Shown one piece after another: positions 1-6,867 of a stretch of DNA of 9,059 nucleotides; positions within the stretch are counted from its first letter, which is position 1; every line of letters begins with the position of its first letter. The position numbers and the translations under genes were made by a program. Under the pieces are notes generated by a model, which saw only the letters and a list, made by a program, of their open reading frames with translations, was not told where the DNA came from and did not search any database. The DNA comes from Burkholderiaceae bacterium (GTDB taxonomy: Bacteria > Pseudomonadota > Gammaproteobacteria > Burkholderiales > Burkholderiaceae), in assembly GCA_017998575.1 (NCBI GenBank), contig JAGOCV010000157.1, positions 1 through 9,059 on the forward strand, in the 5' to 3' direction.

Positions 1-1677
1 ACCAAGAGCGTGCTGGAGCGGCGCGATGTGGTGATCGTGGCCACCGTGAGCGCCATCTACGGCATCGGCGCACCCGAGGACTACACCGAGATGCGTTTCA
101 TCATCCGCGTGGGCGACAAGCTCGGCCAGCGCGATGCCATCGCGCAGCTCATCCGCATGCAGTACACGCGCAATGAGCAGGATTTCTCGCGCGGTACGTT
201 CCGCGTGCGCGGAGACACCATCGACGTCTTTCCGGCCGAGCATTCCGAACTGGCGATCCGCATCGAATTGTTCGACGACGAGATCGAGTCGCTGCAGCTG
301 TTCGACCCGCTCACGGGCCGCATCCGGCAGAAGATTCCGCGCTTCACCATCTATCCCTCAAGCCACTACGTGACGCCGCGTGGCAAGGTGCTGGCGGCGG
401 TGGAAAGCATCAAGGCCGAGCTGCGCGACCGGCTCAAGCAGCTCATCGACGACGGCAAGCTGGTGGAGGCGCAACGGCTCGAGCAGCGCACGCGCTTCGA
501 TCTCGAAATGCTCAGCGAGGTCGGTCACTGCAAGGGCATCGAGAACTACACGCGCCACCTCTCGGGCGCAGCGCCGGGCAGCCCGCCAGCCACCTTGACC
601 GACTACCTGCCCAAGGATTCGGTGATGTTCCTCGACGAGAGCCATCAGATGATCGGGCAGCTCAACGCCATGTACAACGGCGACCGCGCGCGCAAGGTCA
701 CGCTGGTGGAGTACGGCTTCCGGCTGCCGTCCGCGCTGGACAACCGTCCGTTGAAATTCGAGGAGTTCGAGAGCCGCATGCGGCAGGTGATCTTCGTGTC
801 GGCCACGCCGGCGGACTACGAGAAGACGCATGCGAGCAAGGTGGTCGAACAGGTGGTGCGGCCTACGGGGCTGGTCGATCCGGTGGTGGAGGTGCGCCCC
901 GCCGCGAGCCAGGTGGATGACGTGCTACAGGAAATCCGCATCCGCAGCGATGCCGGCGAGCGCGTGCTCATCACCACGCTGACCAAGCGCATGGCCGAGC
1001 AGCTCACCGACTACCTCACCGACAACGGCGTGAAGGTGCGCTACCTGCACAGCGACGTGGATACCGTGGAGCGGGTCGAGATCATCCGCGACCTGCGCCT
1101 GGGCGCGTTCGACGTGCTGGTGGGCATCAACCTGCTGCGCGAGGGCCTGGACATTCCCGAGGTGTCGCTCGTCGCCATCCTCGACGCCGACAAGGAAGGT
1201 TTCCTGCGCGCCGAGCGCTCGCTGATCCAGACCATCGGCCGGGCGGCGCGCAATCTCAATGGCCGCGCCATCCTGTATGCCGACCGCATCACGGAGTCGA
1301 TGAAGAAAGCCATCGGCGAAACCGAGCGCCGCCGCCTCAAGCAGATCGCCTGGAACGAAGAACATGGCATCACGCCGCGCAGCATCGTCAAGCAGGTGCG
1401 CGACCTGATCGACGGCGTCTACAGCGAGAAGGCGGGCAAGGAAGCCGAGCAGCGCGAACTGGCTCGCGCCCAGGTCGAGGACATGAGCGAGCGCGACATC
1501 GCGCGCGAGATCAAGAAGCTCGAAAAGCAGATGCTCGAACATGCGCGCAGCCTGGAGTTCGAGAAGGCCGCGCGGGTGCGCGACCAGCTGGCGCTGCTCA
1601 AGCAGCAGGCGTTCGGCGCCGGCGGTTCGGATAACGTGGTGCCGTTGCCGACGGGCACGGCAGGCCCGCGGCGCTGA
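1..1677 (+). CDS. uvrB: UvrABC system protein B, 5' end missing
   Basis: UvrB is the damage-verifying, DNA-loading subunit of nucleotide excision repair; it receives DNA from UvrA and recruits the UvrC nuclease in the cytoplasm. The frame is open from base 1 ([11 protein letters not shown]...), so the gene begins outside the window; the GTG at base 10 is an internal codon. There are 558 residues here, and comparison with the E. coli protein (673 aa) suggests about 125-150 N-terminal residues, including the Walker A motif and the beta-hairpin, are missing. Visible superfamily 2 helicase-like motifs are DESH (fragment residues 212-215, equivalent to E. coli D338), [19 protein letters not shown], the motif V region [14 protein letters not shown] and motif [11 protein letters not shown]. 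The C-terminal UVR domain ([12 protein letters not shown]), which contacts UvrC, is intact, followed by a short low-complexity tail. It ends at TGA 1675-1677. Identification is very secure; nothing looks damaged. Confidence 0.98.
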   Translation, partial: TKSVLERRDVVIVATVSAIYGIGAPEDYTEMRFIIRVGDKLGQRDAIAQLIRMQYTRNEQDFSRGTFRVRGDTIDVFPAEHSELAIRIELFDDEIESLQLFDPLTGRIRQKIPRFTIYPSSHYVTPRGKVLAAVESIKAELRDRLKQLIDDGKLVEAQRLEQRTRFDLEMLSEVGHCKGIENYTRHLSGAAPGSPPATLTDYLPKDSVMFLDESHQMIGQLNAMYNGDRARKVTLVEYGFRLPSALDNRPLKFEEFESRMRQVIFVSATPADYEKTHASKVVEQVVRPTGLVDPVVEVRPAASQVDDVLQEIRIRSDAGERVLITTLTKRMAEQLTDYLTDNGVKVRYLHSDVDTVERVEIIRDLRLGAFDVLVGINLLREGLDIPEVSLVAILDADKEGFLRAERSLIQTIGRAARNLNGRAILYADRITESMKKAIGETERRRLKQIAWNEEHGITPRSIVKQVRDLIDGVYSEKAGKEAEQRELARAQVEDMSERDIAREIKKLEKQMLEHARSLEFEKAARVRDQLALLKQQAFGAGGSDNVVPLPTGTAGPRR

Positions 1678-1756
1678 TGTCGGCAGGCGGGGCCGAGGCG
1701 CTCCCCCGTTTCGGGGATAGGCAAAATCGGCCTTGCCTCCAACAATCGGCTCCGCG
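1678..1756 (+). other. uvrB-response regulator intergenic gap with small GC hairpin
   Basis: This 79-base gap contains a perfect 5-bp hairpin, CCCCG-TTT-CGGGG at 1704-1716. It is followed by GATAGGCAAAAT rather than a run of T, so it does not meet the usual criteria for an intrinsic terminator. The AT-richer patch at 1717-1727 could hold a weak -10 element, but no matching -35 is visible. I cannot say from sequence whether the two-component genes are cotranscribed with uvrB. Confidence 0.3.
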
Positions 1757-2425
1757 ATGCAGACCTCGATCTACCTCATCGAAGATGACACGACCGTGCA
1801 CGACTTCGTGCGGCGGGCGTTGCAGGCGCGGCCGGAATGGCGGCTGGTCGGTCATTCGGCATCGGTGTCCCATGCTGCCGTGCATGCGGCGGCAGCGGCG
1901 GCCAGCGTCTATCTGGTCGACCTTGGCCTGCCCGACGGGCGCGGAGAAGACCTGCTGCGCCGGCTGGCGCGCAGCAACCCGGGCTCAGAACTGCTGGTGT
2001 TCACCGTTTTCGGCGACGAGACGCGGCTGATCGGCGCCATCGAAGCCGGCGCCACCGGCTATGTGCTCAAGGGTTGCAGCAGCGCCGAACTGGTTTCCGC
2101 CATCGAGCAGATCCAGGAGGGTGGGGCGCCGATCTCGTCGCTGCTGGCGCGCCTGCTGCTCAAGCGCCTGCGTTCTGTGCAGGACGGTGCCGAGGCGCCA
2201 CGTTTGTCGCCCGTGCACGGTGACTTCACCGACGTCTTGCTGTCGGAGCGCGAGACCGACGTGCTCAAGCTCGTGGCGCAGGGCTATGTGAACAAGGAGA
2301 TCGCGCGCAAGCTCGATATTTCCGGCCACACCGTCGGCTCGCACATCAAGAATCTCTACCGCAAGCTGTCGGTGCATACGCGCGTGCAGGTCGTGCGGGC
2401 CGCGCAGGAGCGTGGACTCGTGTGA
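1757..2425 (+). CDS. NarL/LuxR-family response regulator
   Basis: This encodes a 222-residue cytoplasmic two-component response regulator with the standard NarL/FixJ layout. The receiver domain occupies about residues 3-120: acidic pair E9/D10, phospho-acceptor D55 in YLVDLGLPDG, conserved T83 in VFTVFGDE and K105 in GYVLKG. A linker (about 121-158) leads to a C-terminal LuxR-type helix-turn-helix (about 160-222), with LLSERETDVLKLVAQG, NKEIARKLDISGHTV and the recognition helix SHIKNLYRKLSV. Phosphorylation presumably promotes dimerisation and DNA binding; targets are unknown. I chose ATG 1757 because the receiver fold begins immediately after it; a TTG at 1733 would add eight residues with no family support. 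Neither start has a clear Shine-Dalgarno sequence. The TGA stop overlaps the GTG start of the histidine kinase by four bases (GTGA), so the two are translationally coupled and almost certainly partners. Confidence 0.95.
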   Translation: MQTSIYLIEDDTTVHDFVRRALQARPEWRLVGHSASVSHAAVHAAAAAASVYLVDLGLPDGRGEDLLRRLARSNPGSELLVFTVFGDETRLIGAIEAGATGYVLKGCSSAELVSAIEQIQEGGAPISSLLARLLLKRLRSVQDGAEAPRLSPVHGDFTDVLLSERETDVLKLVAQGYVNKEIARKLDISGHTVGSHIKNLYRKLSVHTRVQVVRAAQERGLV

Positions 2426-4329
2426 CCGCCGTTGCGCTGTCAGGTCGGCTGGCCCGCACGCCGGCGTGGTTGTGGGTGGGGCTGCTCCTCACGGCTTTGC
2501 TCGTGGGCCTGGTGTTCGTGTCGCTGCCGCCCGTGCTGCCGGGCGCCGTCACCATCACGCAGGCCTCGGCCACGCTCACGACGCCCGACGGATCGATCCG
2601 CCGTGAAGTACGGCTGCCCCATGTCTGGGACGACGAGCGCCCGCCCTGGGACGGCATCGCACGCTACGACATCCCCTGGCCCGCAAGCCTGGAGACCACG
2701 GGCGACGAGGCGATGGCCCTCTACCTGCCGCGCGTGGGCGCGCGGTTCCGGGTCTGGTTCAATGGCCGGCTGGTGAAGTCCGAGCGATGGTCCGATGCTG
2801 GCTATGTCGACACCAGCGTCATACCGTTCATGGTCGATCTGCCAGCGCCGCTTCCAGGCTCGGCGGCGGGCCTCAACCGGATCTCGATAGAGGTGCAGGG
2901 ACAGCTGCTGCGCAAGAGCGGGTTGTCGGCCGTCACCGTCGGGCCGCGGGCGGTGATCCTCGAACGTTACGCCAAGATCCATTGGTGGCAGGTGCAGGCC
3001 ACGTGGATGGTCGCCGCATGCTCCGTGTTCCTTGCACTGCTGGCCGGCTTGATGTGGCTGCAGACGCGCGAGCGCGTGTTCGCCTTGCTTGCGGCCGCTT
3101 CGGCCGCGTGGGCCGTGCGATTGGGGCTCACGCCGCTGGTGAGCCCGGGGGTGCCGTTCGCGCTCTGGTTCTACCTGCACAAGCTGTCCTTTACGGTGTA
3201 CTGCGGCTTCCTGTATCTGTTCCTGTGGGAGTTGTTCGACTTCCGGCAGGGCCTCGCTCGCAGGCTGGTCACGGCCTTGTTGCTCGTCGGGCCGGTGTGG
3301 CTGGCCGTGACCACCTGGTCGGAGAGCTACAACCTCTACCGTGTCTGGACCGGCGTGCTGGTGCTGGTGGCGGTCTGTACCGTCGGGTTGATGCTGCACC
3401 GCGCACGCTGGGGCCTCGACGGCGAGCAGCGGCTGATGTTTGTCGTCTGTATGGTGACGGTCGTCACAGGGCTGCGGGATTTCCTGGTCGTGCAACTGGG
3501 TTGGCCGGGCGACGGCGATCTGCGCTGGATGACCACGGGCAGCCTCGTGTTCATGCTCACGCTGGCCTGGGTGATGGTGCAGCGCACTTCGGTCTATCTG
3601 CAGCAGATCGGCCGGCTCAACCGCGACCTCGAACGGCGCGTGCAGGACCGCGAGCGCGAACTGCGCAGTGCCTTCGACCAGTTGCGCGAGGCCGAGCGTC
3701 GCCAGGTACTGGAGCAGGAGCGGCAGCGTCTCACTCGCGACATGCACGATGGTCTGGGCAGCCAGCTCGTCCAGGCATTGAATCTCGTGCGCGGGAATGA
3801 GCCGGCCCAGCCGTCGACGGTGGAGGCCATGCTCAGCCACGCGCTGGAGGAGCTGCGCATGACGCTGGATTCGCTGGAACCGCTGGAGGGAGACCTGCCG
3901 GCCATCCTCGGTACGTTGCGGCGGCGCATTGCGCCGGCGCTGGAGGCGGCGGGTATCGAGCTCGTCTGGGAGGTCCAGGAAGTACCGGCCATTGCCGTCC
4001 ACGGGCAGGCCATGGACTCGCGTGGCGTGATGCACCTGTTTCGTTGCCTGCAGGAGATCTTCGCCAATATCGTCAAGCATGCCGCCGCCAGCCAGGTGAC
4101 GGTGCGCACCTGGTTCGAAGGCGGGCGCATCGTGCTGAGCGTCTCCGACAACGGGCGCGGCCTCGGCAACGACAGCGCGCACGCTGGCGGCGGTCGGGGG
4201 CTGGCCAACATCCGGCTGCGAGCCACCGAGCTCGGCGCCGGGGTGAGCTTCGACGACGCCGTGCCGGGCACGGTCGTGAGGCTTTCGTTTGCGCCGCTGG
4301 CGGGCCCGGACGGGGCTCTGCAGCATTGA
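2422..4329 (+). CDS. 7TM-type sensor histidine kinase (HPK7/NarX-like catalytic core)
   Basis: This encodes a 635-residue membrane sensor kinase. Residues 14-36 form an N-terminal hydrophobic segment. About 40-187 is a probable periplasmic beta-sandwich (LYLPRVGARFRVWFNGRLV, then LNRISIEVQGQ), resembling galactose-binding or 7TMR-DISM extracellular domains. Seven further hydrophobic segments follow, at roughly 192-213, 219-239, 246-268, 280-298, 304-325, 336-356 and 370-387. A charged coiled coil (about 390-435) leads to a HisKA_3 dimerisation domain with phospho-acceptor H442 in RDMHDGLGSQL, then an HATPase domain with N-box N549 (EIFANIVKHA), G1 box D576-G580 (SDNGRG) and G2 box G589-G593 (GGGRGLANI). 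All catalytic motifs are present, so it should be active. The GTG start overlaps the regulator's stop codon. HisKA_3 kinases pair with LuxR-type regulators, which matches the gene upstream. The ligand is unknown; the DISM class is a structural inference, not a recognised ortholog. Confidence 0.93.
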   Translation: MTAVALSGRLARTPAWLWVGLLLTALLVGLVFVSLPPVLPGAVTITQASATLTTPDGSIRREVRLPHVWDDERPPWDGIARYDIPWPASLETTGDEAMALYLPRVGARFRVWFNGRLVKSERWSDAGYVDTSVIPFMVDLPAPLPGSAAGLNRISIEVQGQLLRKSGLSAVTVGPRAVILERYAKIHWWQVQATWMVAACSVFLALLAGLMWLQTRERVFALLAAASAAWAVRLGLTPLVSPGVPFALWFYLHKLSFTVYCGFLYLFLWELFDFRQGLARRLVTALLLVGPVWLAVTTWSESYNLYRVWTGVLVLVAVCTVGLMLHRARWGLDGEQRLMFVVCMVTVVTGLRDFLVVQLGWPGDGDLRWMTTGSLVFMLTLAWVMVQRTSVYLQQIGRLNRDLERRVQDRERELRSAFDQLREAERRQVLEQERQRLTRDMHDGLGSQLVQALNLVRGNEPAQPSTVEAMLSHALEELRMTLDSLEPLEGDLPAILGTLRRRIAPALEAAGIELVWEVQEVPAIAVHGQAMDSRGVMHLFRCLQEIFANIVKHAAASQVTVRTWFEGGRIVLSVSDNGRGLGNDSAHAGGGRGLANIRLRATELGAGVSFDDAVPGTVVRLSFAPLAGPDGALQH

Positions 4330-4365
4330 AGGAACCCTTTGTCCTTGTCGGGATCAATAGAAGCT

Positions 4366-4375
4366 ACTGATCAGT
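4366..4375 (+). promoter_or_regulatory. Perfect 10-bp palindrome upstream of the isc promoter
   Basis: ACTGATCAGT is a perfect palindrome, immediately followed by another TCAGT, inside the AT-richer stretch after the kinase gene. Its centre lies about 50 bases before the predicted isc transcription start, a plausible place for an activator. It does not match either known IscR site class. No protein can be named, and a palindrome this short could arise by chance. Confidence 0.25.
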
Positions 4376-4407
4376 TCAGTTACCCGAGAAAAACAATAGG
4401 GTTTATG

Positions 4408-4416
4408 TGGTATAGT
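4408..4416 (+). promoter_or_regulatory. Predicted sigma70 extended -10 promoter of the isc operon
   Basis: TGGTATAGT matches the extended -10 form TGnTATAAT, with TG at 4408-4409 and hexamer TATAGT at 4411-4416. No good -35 lies 16-18 bases upstream (GAAAAA at 4388-4393 is poor), but an extended -10 can compensate. Transcription would begin near 4422-4424, giving a leader of about 130 bases before iscR. The element sits in the only clearly AT-richer stretch near the operon and overlaps the IscR operator, which supports the call. Confidence 0.65.
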
Positions 4417-4436
4417 TGAGTCCATTACTCGACAAC
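4412..4436 (+). promoter_or_regulatory. IscR type 1 operator
   Basis: The 25-base segment begins ATAGTTGAGT and ends ACTCGACAAC. It contains the imperfect inverted repeat GTTGAGT (4415-4421), a 5-base spacer and ACTCGAC (4427-4433), with one mismatch between the arms. Compared with the E. coli type 1 consensus ATASYYGACTRNNNYAGTCRRSTAT, most specified positions agree, including the ATAGTTGA start and the central A-TCGAC pattern. Type 1 sites are bound by [2Fe-2S]-IscR. Here the site covers the -10 hexamer and the expected start of transcription, so binding should block RNA polymerase. This gives negative feedback: the operon is shut down when clusters are sufficient and released under iron or oxidative stress. 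Confidence 0.75.
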
Positions 4437-4445
4437 AACAAACAA

Positions 4446-4520
4446 CCCTTAACGATGAAGGGCCAGCGGCATCGCTGGAAGGGCGGAGACCGGGGTGCCA
4501 TCCACGAGAGGGGTGGTGCC
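4446..4520 (+). promoter_or_regulatory. Structured 5' leader of iscR: three successive RNA hairpins
   Basis: The predicted leader folds into three adjacent hairpins. The first pairs CCCTT (4446-4450) with AAGGG (4458-4462). The second abuts it and pairs CCAGCG (4463-4468) with CGCTGG (4473-4478) around a GCAT loop. The third pairs GGTGCCATCC (4494-4503) with GGGTGGTGCC (4511-4520), ten pairs including three G-U wobbles, around a 7-base loop. No T-run follows, so these are not terminators. A weak pairing of CAAGC (4525-4529) with GCTTG (4548-4552) would touch the end of the iscR ribosome-binding site. I do not recognise a named riboswitch. Function, if any (stability, translation control, small-RNA target), is open. 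Confidence 0.5.
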
Positions 4521-4554
4521 GATTCAAGCGAAGCCAACGTTTTAGGAGCTTGCG

Positions 4555-5091
4555 ATGCGTCTCACTACCAAAGGCCGTTTTGCGGTCACTGCCATGATCG
4601 ATCTGGCCCTACGCCAGAACAATGGGCCGGTCACCCTGGCCGCGATCAGCCAGCGGCAGCAGATTTCGCTGTCTTATTTGGAACAGCTCTTCGGCAAGCT
4701 GCGTCGCCATGAGCTCGTCGAATCCACCCGTGGTCCCGGCGGCGGTTATACGCTGGGCCGGAAGGCAGCAGACATTACAGTGGCCGACATCATCGTCTCG
4801 GTAGATGAGCCGATCGACGCCACCCACTGTGGCGGCAAGGAAAACTGCCTGGGCGAAGCCGGCCGCTGCATGACGCACGAATTGTGGTCGCAGCTCAACC
4901 AGCGCATGGTCGAGTTCCTGGATTCGGTCACGCTGCAGAAGCTCGTCGACGAGCAGATCGCCAAGGGCGTTCAGATCGAGGACAAGCCCAGCCCCAAGCG
5001 CGCCATTTCCAGCGCGCCGGTGGTCAAGCCGATCCGCGTGAATGCACCCAACTCGGTGTTCGCGCTCGGCAACGCCTTCGCCAAATCCTGA
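4555..5091 (+). CDS. iscR: Fe-S cluster-sensing transcriptional regulator IscR (Rrf2 family)
   Basis: IscR represses the isc operon when it carries a [2Fe-2S] cluster and regulates other promoters with or without it. The 178-residue protein starts with the canonical MRLTTKGRFAV. A winged helix-turn-helix spans about residues 1-80, including SLSYLEQLFGKLR, and the wing is STRGPGGGY. E43 is present, the residue that in E. coli limits apo-protein binding to type 2 sites. Cluster ligands are C92, C98 and C105 with H108 in CMTHELW; the spacing is one residue longer than the E. coli C92/C98/C104/H107 set. The protein also exceeds the E. coli 162 residues by a C-terminal tail rich in Lys, Pro and Ala. 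The start has a good Shine-Dalgarno (AGGAG, 4544-4548), six bases before ATG 4555. The operator at 4412-4436 implies autorepression. It is first in the operon, with tandem in-frame TGA stops at 5089-5094. Confidence 0.98.
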   Translation: MRLTTKGRFAVTAMIDLALRQNNGPVTLAAISQRQQISLSYLEQLFGKLRRHELVESTRGPGGGYTLGRKAADITVADIIVSVDEPIDATHCGGKENCLGEAGRCMTHELWSQLNQRMVEFLDSVTLQKLVDEQIAKGVQIEDKPSPKRAISSAPVVKPIRVNAPNSVFALGNAFAKS

Positions 5092-5105
5092 TGAATGCCG
5101 GCGTG

Positions 5106-5133
5106 CGCCGTGCCGGAGGTTTCCGGCATGGCG
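5106..5133 (+). promoter_or_regulatory. 12-bp stem-loop between iscR and iscS
   Basis: CGCCGTGCCGGA (5106-5117) pairs with TCCGGCATGGCG (5122-5133) across a GGTT loop: twelve consecutive pairs with one G-U wobble. It lies 15 bases after the iscR stop and 39 bases before the preferred iscS start. No T-run follows, so it is not an intrinsic terminator. In E. coli, a structured iscR-iscS intergenic region stabilises the iscR part of the transcript while the small RNA RyhB promotes decay of iscSUA. A similar role in mRNA processing or 3'-end protection is inferred here from position only. Confidence 0.6.
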
Positions 5134-5172
5134 GTCCGCCGGTGTGCCCTGCCTGAAGTATTCGACCCAGCC

Positions 5173-6393
5173 ATGGACATGACCCCGCACTTTCCCATCT
5201 ACATGGATTACGGCGCGACCACGCCGGTGGATCCGCGCGTCGTCGACGCGATGATCCCGTGGCTGCGCGAGCATTTCGGCAATCCGGCATCGCGCAGCCA
5301 TGCGTGGGGCTGGGAAGCCGAGGAGGCCGTCGAGAAGGCCCGCACGCAGGTGGCAGACCTGATCGGGGCCGACCCGCGCGAGATCGTCTGGACATCGGGC
5401 GCGACCGAGTCGAACAACCTCGCCATCAAGGGCGCCGCGCATTTCTACCAGGGCAAGGGCAAGCATCTCATCACCGTGAAGACCGAGCACAAGGCCGTGC
5501 TCGACACCACGCGCGAGCTGGAGCGGCAGGGCTTCGAGGTCACGTACCTGGACGTGCAGGAAGACGGCCTGCTCGATCTGGACCAGTTGCGTGCGGCCAT
5601 CCGGCCCGACACCATCCTGATGAGCGTGATGTTCGTGAACAACGAGATCGGCGTCGTGCAGGACATCGCCGCGATCGGCGCCTTGTGCCGCGAGAAGGGT
5701 GTGATCTTCCACGTCGATGCGGCTCAGGCCACGGGCAAGGTTGAGATCGACCTCAAGACGCTTCCCGTCGACCTGCTGAGCCTGGCTTCGCACAAGACCT
5801 ATGGCCCCAAGGGCATCGGCGCGCTGTACGTGCGCCGCAAGCCGCGCATCCGCCTGGAAGCGCAGATGCACGGTGGTGGTCACGAGCGAGGCATGCGGTC
5901 GGGTACGCTGCCCACGCACCAGATCGTCGGCATGGGCGAAGCTTTCCGCATTGCCCGCGAGGAAATGGCCAAGGACACCGAACACGCACGCCGCCTGCAG
6001 ACGCGTCTGCTGGACGGCCTCAAGGATGTCGAGCAGGTGTTCATCAATGGCCATCTCGAGAAGCGCGTGCCACACAACCTGAACATCAGCTTCAACTACG
6101 TCGAGGGCGAGTCGCTGATCATGGGCATCAAGGGCCTGGCCGTGTCGTCGGGCTCGGCCTGCACGTCGGCCAGCCTGGAGCCCAGCTACGTGCTGCGCGC
6201 GCTGGGCCGCAGCGACGAACTGGCGCACAGCAGCCTGCGCATGACCATCGGCCGTTTCACGACCGAGGAAGAGATCGACTACGCCATTTCCACCATCCGC
6301 CACAACGTCGCCAAGCTCCGTGAGCTGAGCCCGTTGTGGGAGATGTACAAGGACGGCGTCGACCTGAGCACCATCCAGTGGACGGCGCATTGA
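5173..6393 (+). CDS. iscS: Cysteine desulfurase IscS
   Basis: IscS is a cytoplasmic, PLP-dependent homodimer that converts L-cysteine to L-alanine and holds the sulfur as a persulfide, passing it to IscU and to tRNA-thiolation and other acceptors. The preferred ATG 5173 gives 406 residues (E. coli 404). From that start, H106 (KTEHKAVLD) stacks on PLP, D182 and Q185 ([10 protein letters not shown]) contact the cofactor, K208 (SHKTYGPKG) forms the Schiff base, and C330 ([14 protein letters not shown]) is the persulfide-carrying cysteine in the mobile loop. The C-terminus, [18 protein letters not shown], matches the family end that contacts IscU. All catalytic residues are present. ATG 5179 (MTPHFP) is an equally plausible start. 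The frame also runs back to an ATG at 5095, but the 26 extra residues would be encoded through the intergenic hairpin and look non-homologous. No strong Shine-Dalgarno precedes any candidate. Confidence 0.98.
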   Translation: MDMTPHFPIYMDYGATTPVDPRVVDAMIPWLREHFGNPASRSHAWGWEAEEAVEKARTQVADLIGADPREIVWTSGATESNNLAIKGAAHFYQGKGKHLITVKTEHKAVLDTTRELERQGFEVTYLDVQEDGLLDLDQLRAAIRPDTILMSVMFVNNEIGVVQDIAAIGALCREKGVIFHVDAAQATGKVEIDLKTLPVDLLSLASHKTYGPKGIGALYVRRKPRIRLEAQMHGGGHERGMRSGTLPTHQIVGMGEAFRIAREEMAKDTEHARRLQTRLLDGLKDVEQVFINGHLEKRVPHNLNISFNYVEGESLIMGIKGLAVSSGSACTSASLEPSYVLRALGRSDELAHSSLRMTIGRFTTEEEIDYAISTIRHNVAKLRELSPLWEMYKDGVDLSTIQWTAH

Positions 6394-6456
6394 AGCGCCC
6401 AGCTGTGACCGCAATTACATAACGCATACCCACGAAATCAGCGCAAGAGGCTTGCC

Positions 6457-6855
6457 ATGGCTTATTCGGAAAAAGTGATCGATCATTACGAGAACCCCCG
6501 CAACGTCGGGTCGTTCGAGAAGGGTGATGAAACCGTCGGCACCGGCATGGTCGGTGCACCGGCCTGCGGCGACGTGATGAAGCTGCAGATCAAGGTCAAC
6601 CCCGACACCGGTGTGATCGAGGATGCCCGCTTCAAGACCTACGGCTGCGGATCGGCCATTGCGTCCAGTTCGCTCGTGACCGAATGGGTCAAGGGCAAGA
6701 CACTCGACGAGGCCGCGGGCCTCAAGAACAGCCAGATCGCCGAAGAGCTGGCGCTGCCGCCGGTCAAGATCCATTGCTCCATCCTGGCCGAGGACGCGAT
6801 CAAGGCTGCGGTGGACGACTACCGCAAGAAGCACGTGAGCGTGGCCACGCACTGA
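6457..6855 (+). CDS. iscU: Fe-S cluster assembly scaffold IscU
   Basis: IscU is the scaffold on which [2Fe-2S] clusters are built from IscS-derived sulfur and iron before transfer to apoproteins. The 132-residue protein has the full ligand set: C37 and D39 (GAPACGDVMKL), C64 (TYGCGSAIASSS), H106 and C107 (KIHCSILAEDA). The HscA-binding motif LPPVK is at residues 100-104, matching the hscB and hscA genes downstream. Ligand numbers after residue 50 are one higher than in E. coli because of a one-residue insertion (NPDTGVIED). The start MAYSEKVIDHYENPRN is canonical and has a good Shine-Dalgarno, AAGAGG at 6445-6450, six bases upstream. It lies 63 bases after iscS; that gap has no obvious terminator or promoter, so it should be cotranscribed. 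Confidence 0.99.
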   Translation: MAYSEKVIDHYENPRNVGSFEKGDETVGTGMVGAPACGDVMKLQIKVNPDTGVIEDARFKTYGCGSAIASSSLVTEWVKGKTLDEAAGLKNSQIAEELALPPVKIHCSILAEDAIKAAVDDYRKKHVSVATH

Positions 6856-6867
6856 GGAAGTCGCGAG

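Noticed and set aside
1704..1716. CCCCG-TTT-CGGGG hairpin as the uvrB terminator
   Set aside because: The stem is only five pairs and is followed by GATAGG, not a T-run. It is recorded only as part of the intergenic gap.
1733..1756. TTG 1733 as the response-regulator start
   Set aside because: It adds MPPTIGSA, which has no place in a receiver domain, and has no ribosome-binding site; ATG 1757 gives the normal receiver start.
2440..4326. A 628-codon open frame on the minus strand, opposite the histidine kinase gene
   Set aside because: It mirrors the third-position GC bias of the kinase gene. Its translation is rich in His, Arg, Gln and Pro with no recognisable domain, whereas the + strand gene has complete catalytic motifs.
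4329..4346. AAGGA...TCCTT inverted repeat just after the kinase gene as a terminator
   Set aside because: Five pairs with an 8-base loop and no following T-run; too weak to call.
4381..4405. Possible IscR type 2 site around ACCCGAG...ATAGGGT
   Set aside because: TAnGG and the central A fit, but the first A, one C of CC and the final T do not fit in the same register. The ACCC/GGGT symmetry alone is not enough.
4455..4712. Possible upstream ORF in the iscR leader starting at ATG 4455 (MKGQRHRWKGG...), overlapping iscR in another frame
   Set aside because: No Shine-Dalgarno precedes it, its start lies within the loop of the first leader hairpin, and the product is low-complexity and continues into out-of-frame iscR sequence. 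A regulatory uORF cannot be excluded, but nothing supports it.
4609..6414. A 601-codon open frame on the minus strand across iscR and iscS
   Set aside because: It spans two real genes and their intergenic hairpin and has no recognisable domain; it is a compositional shadow of the + strand codon bias.
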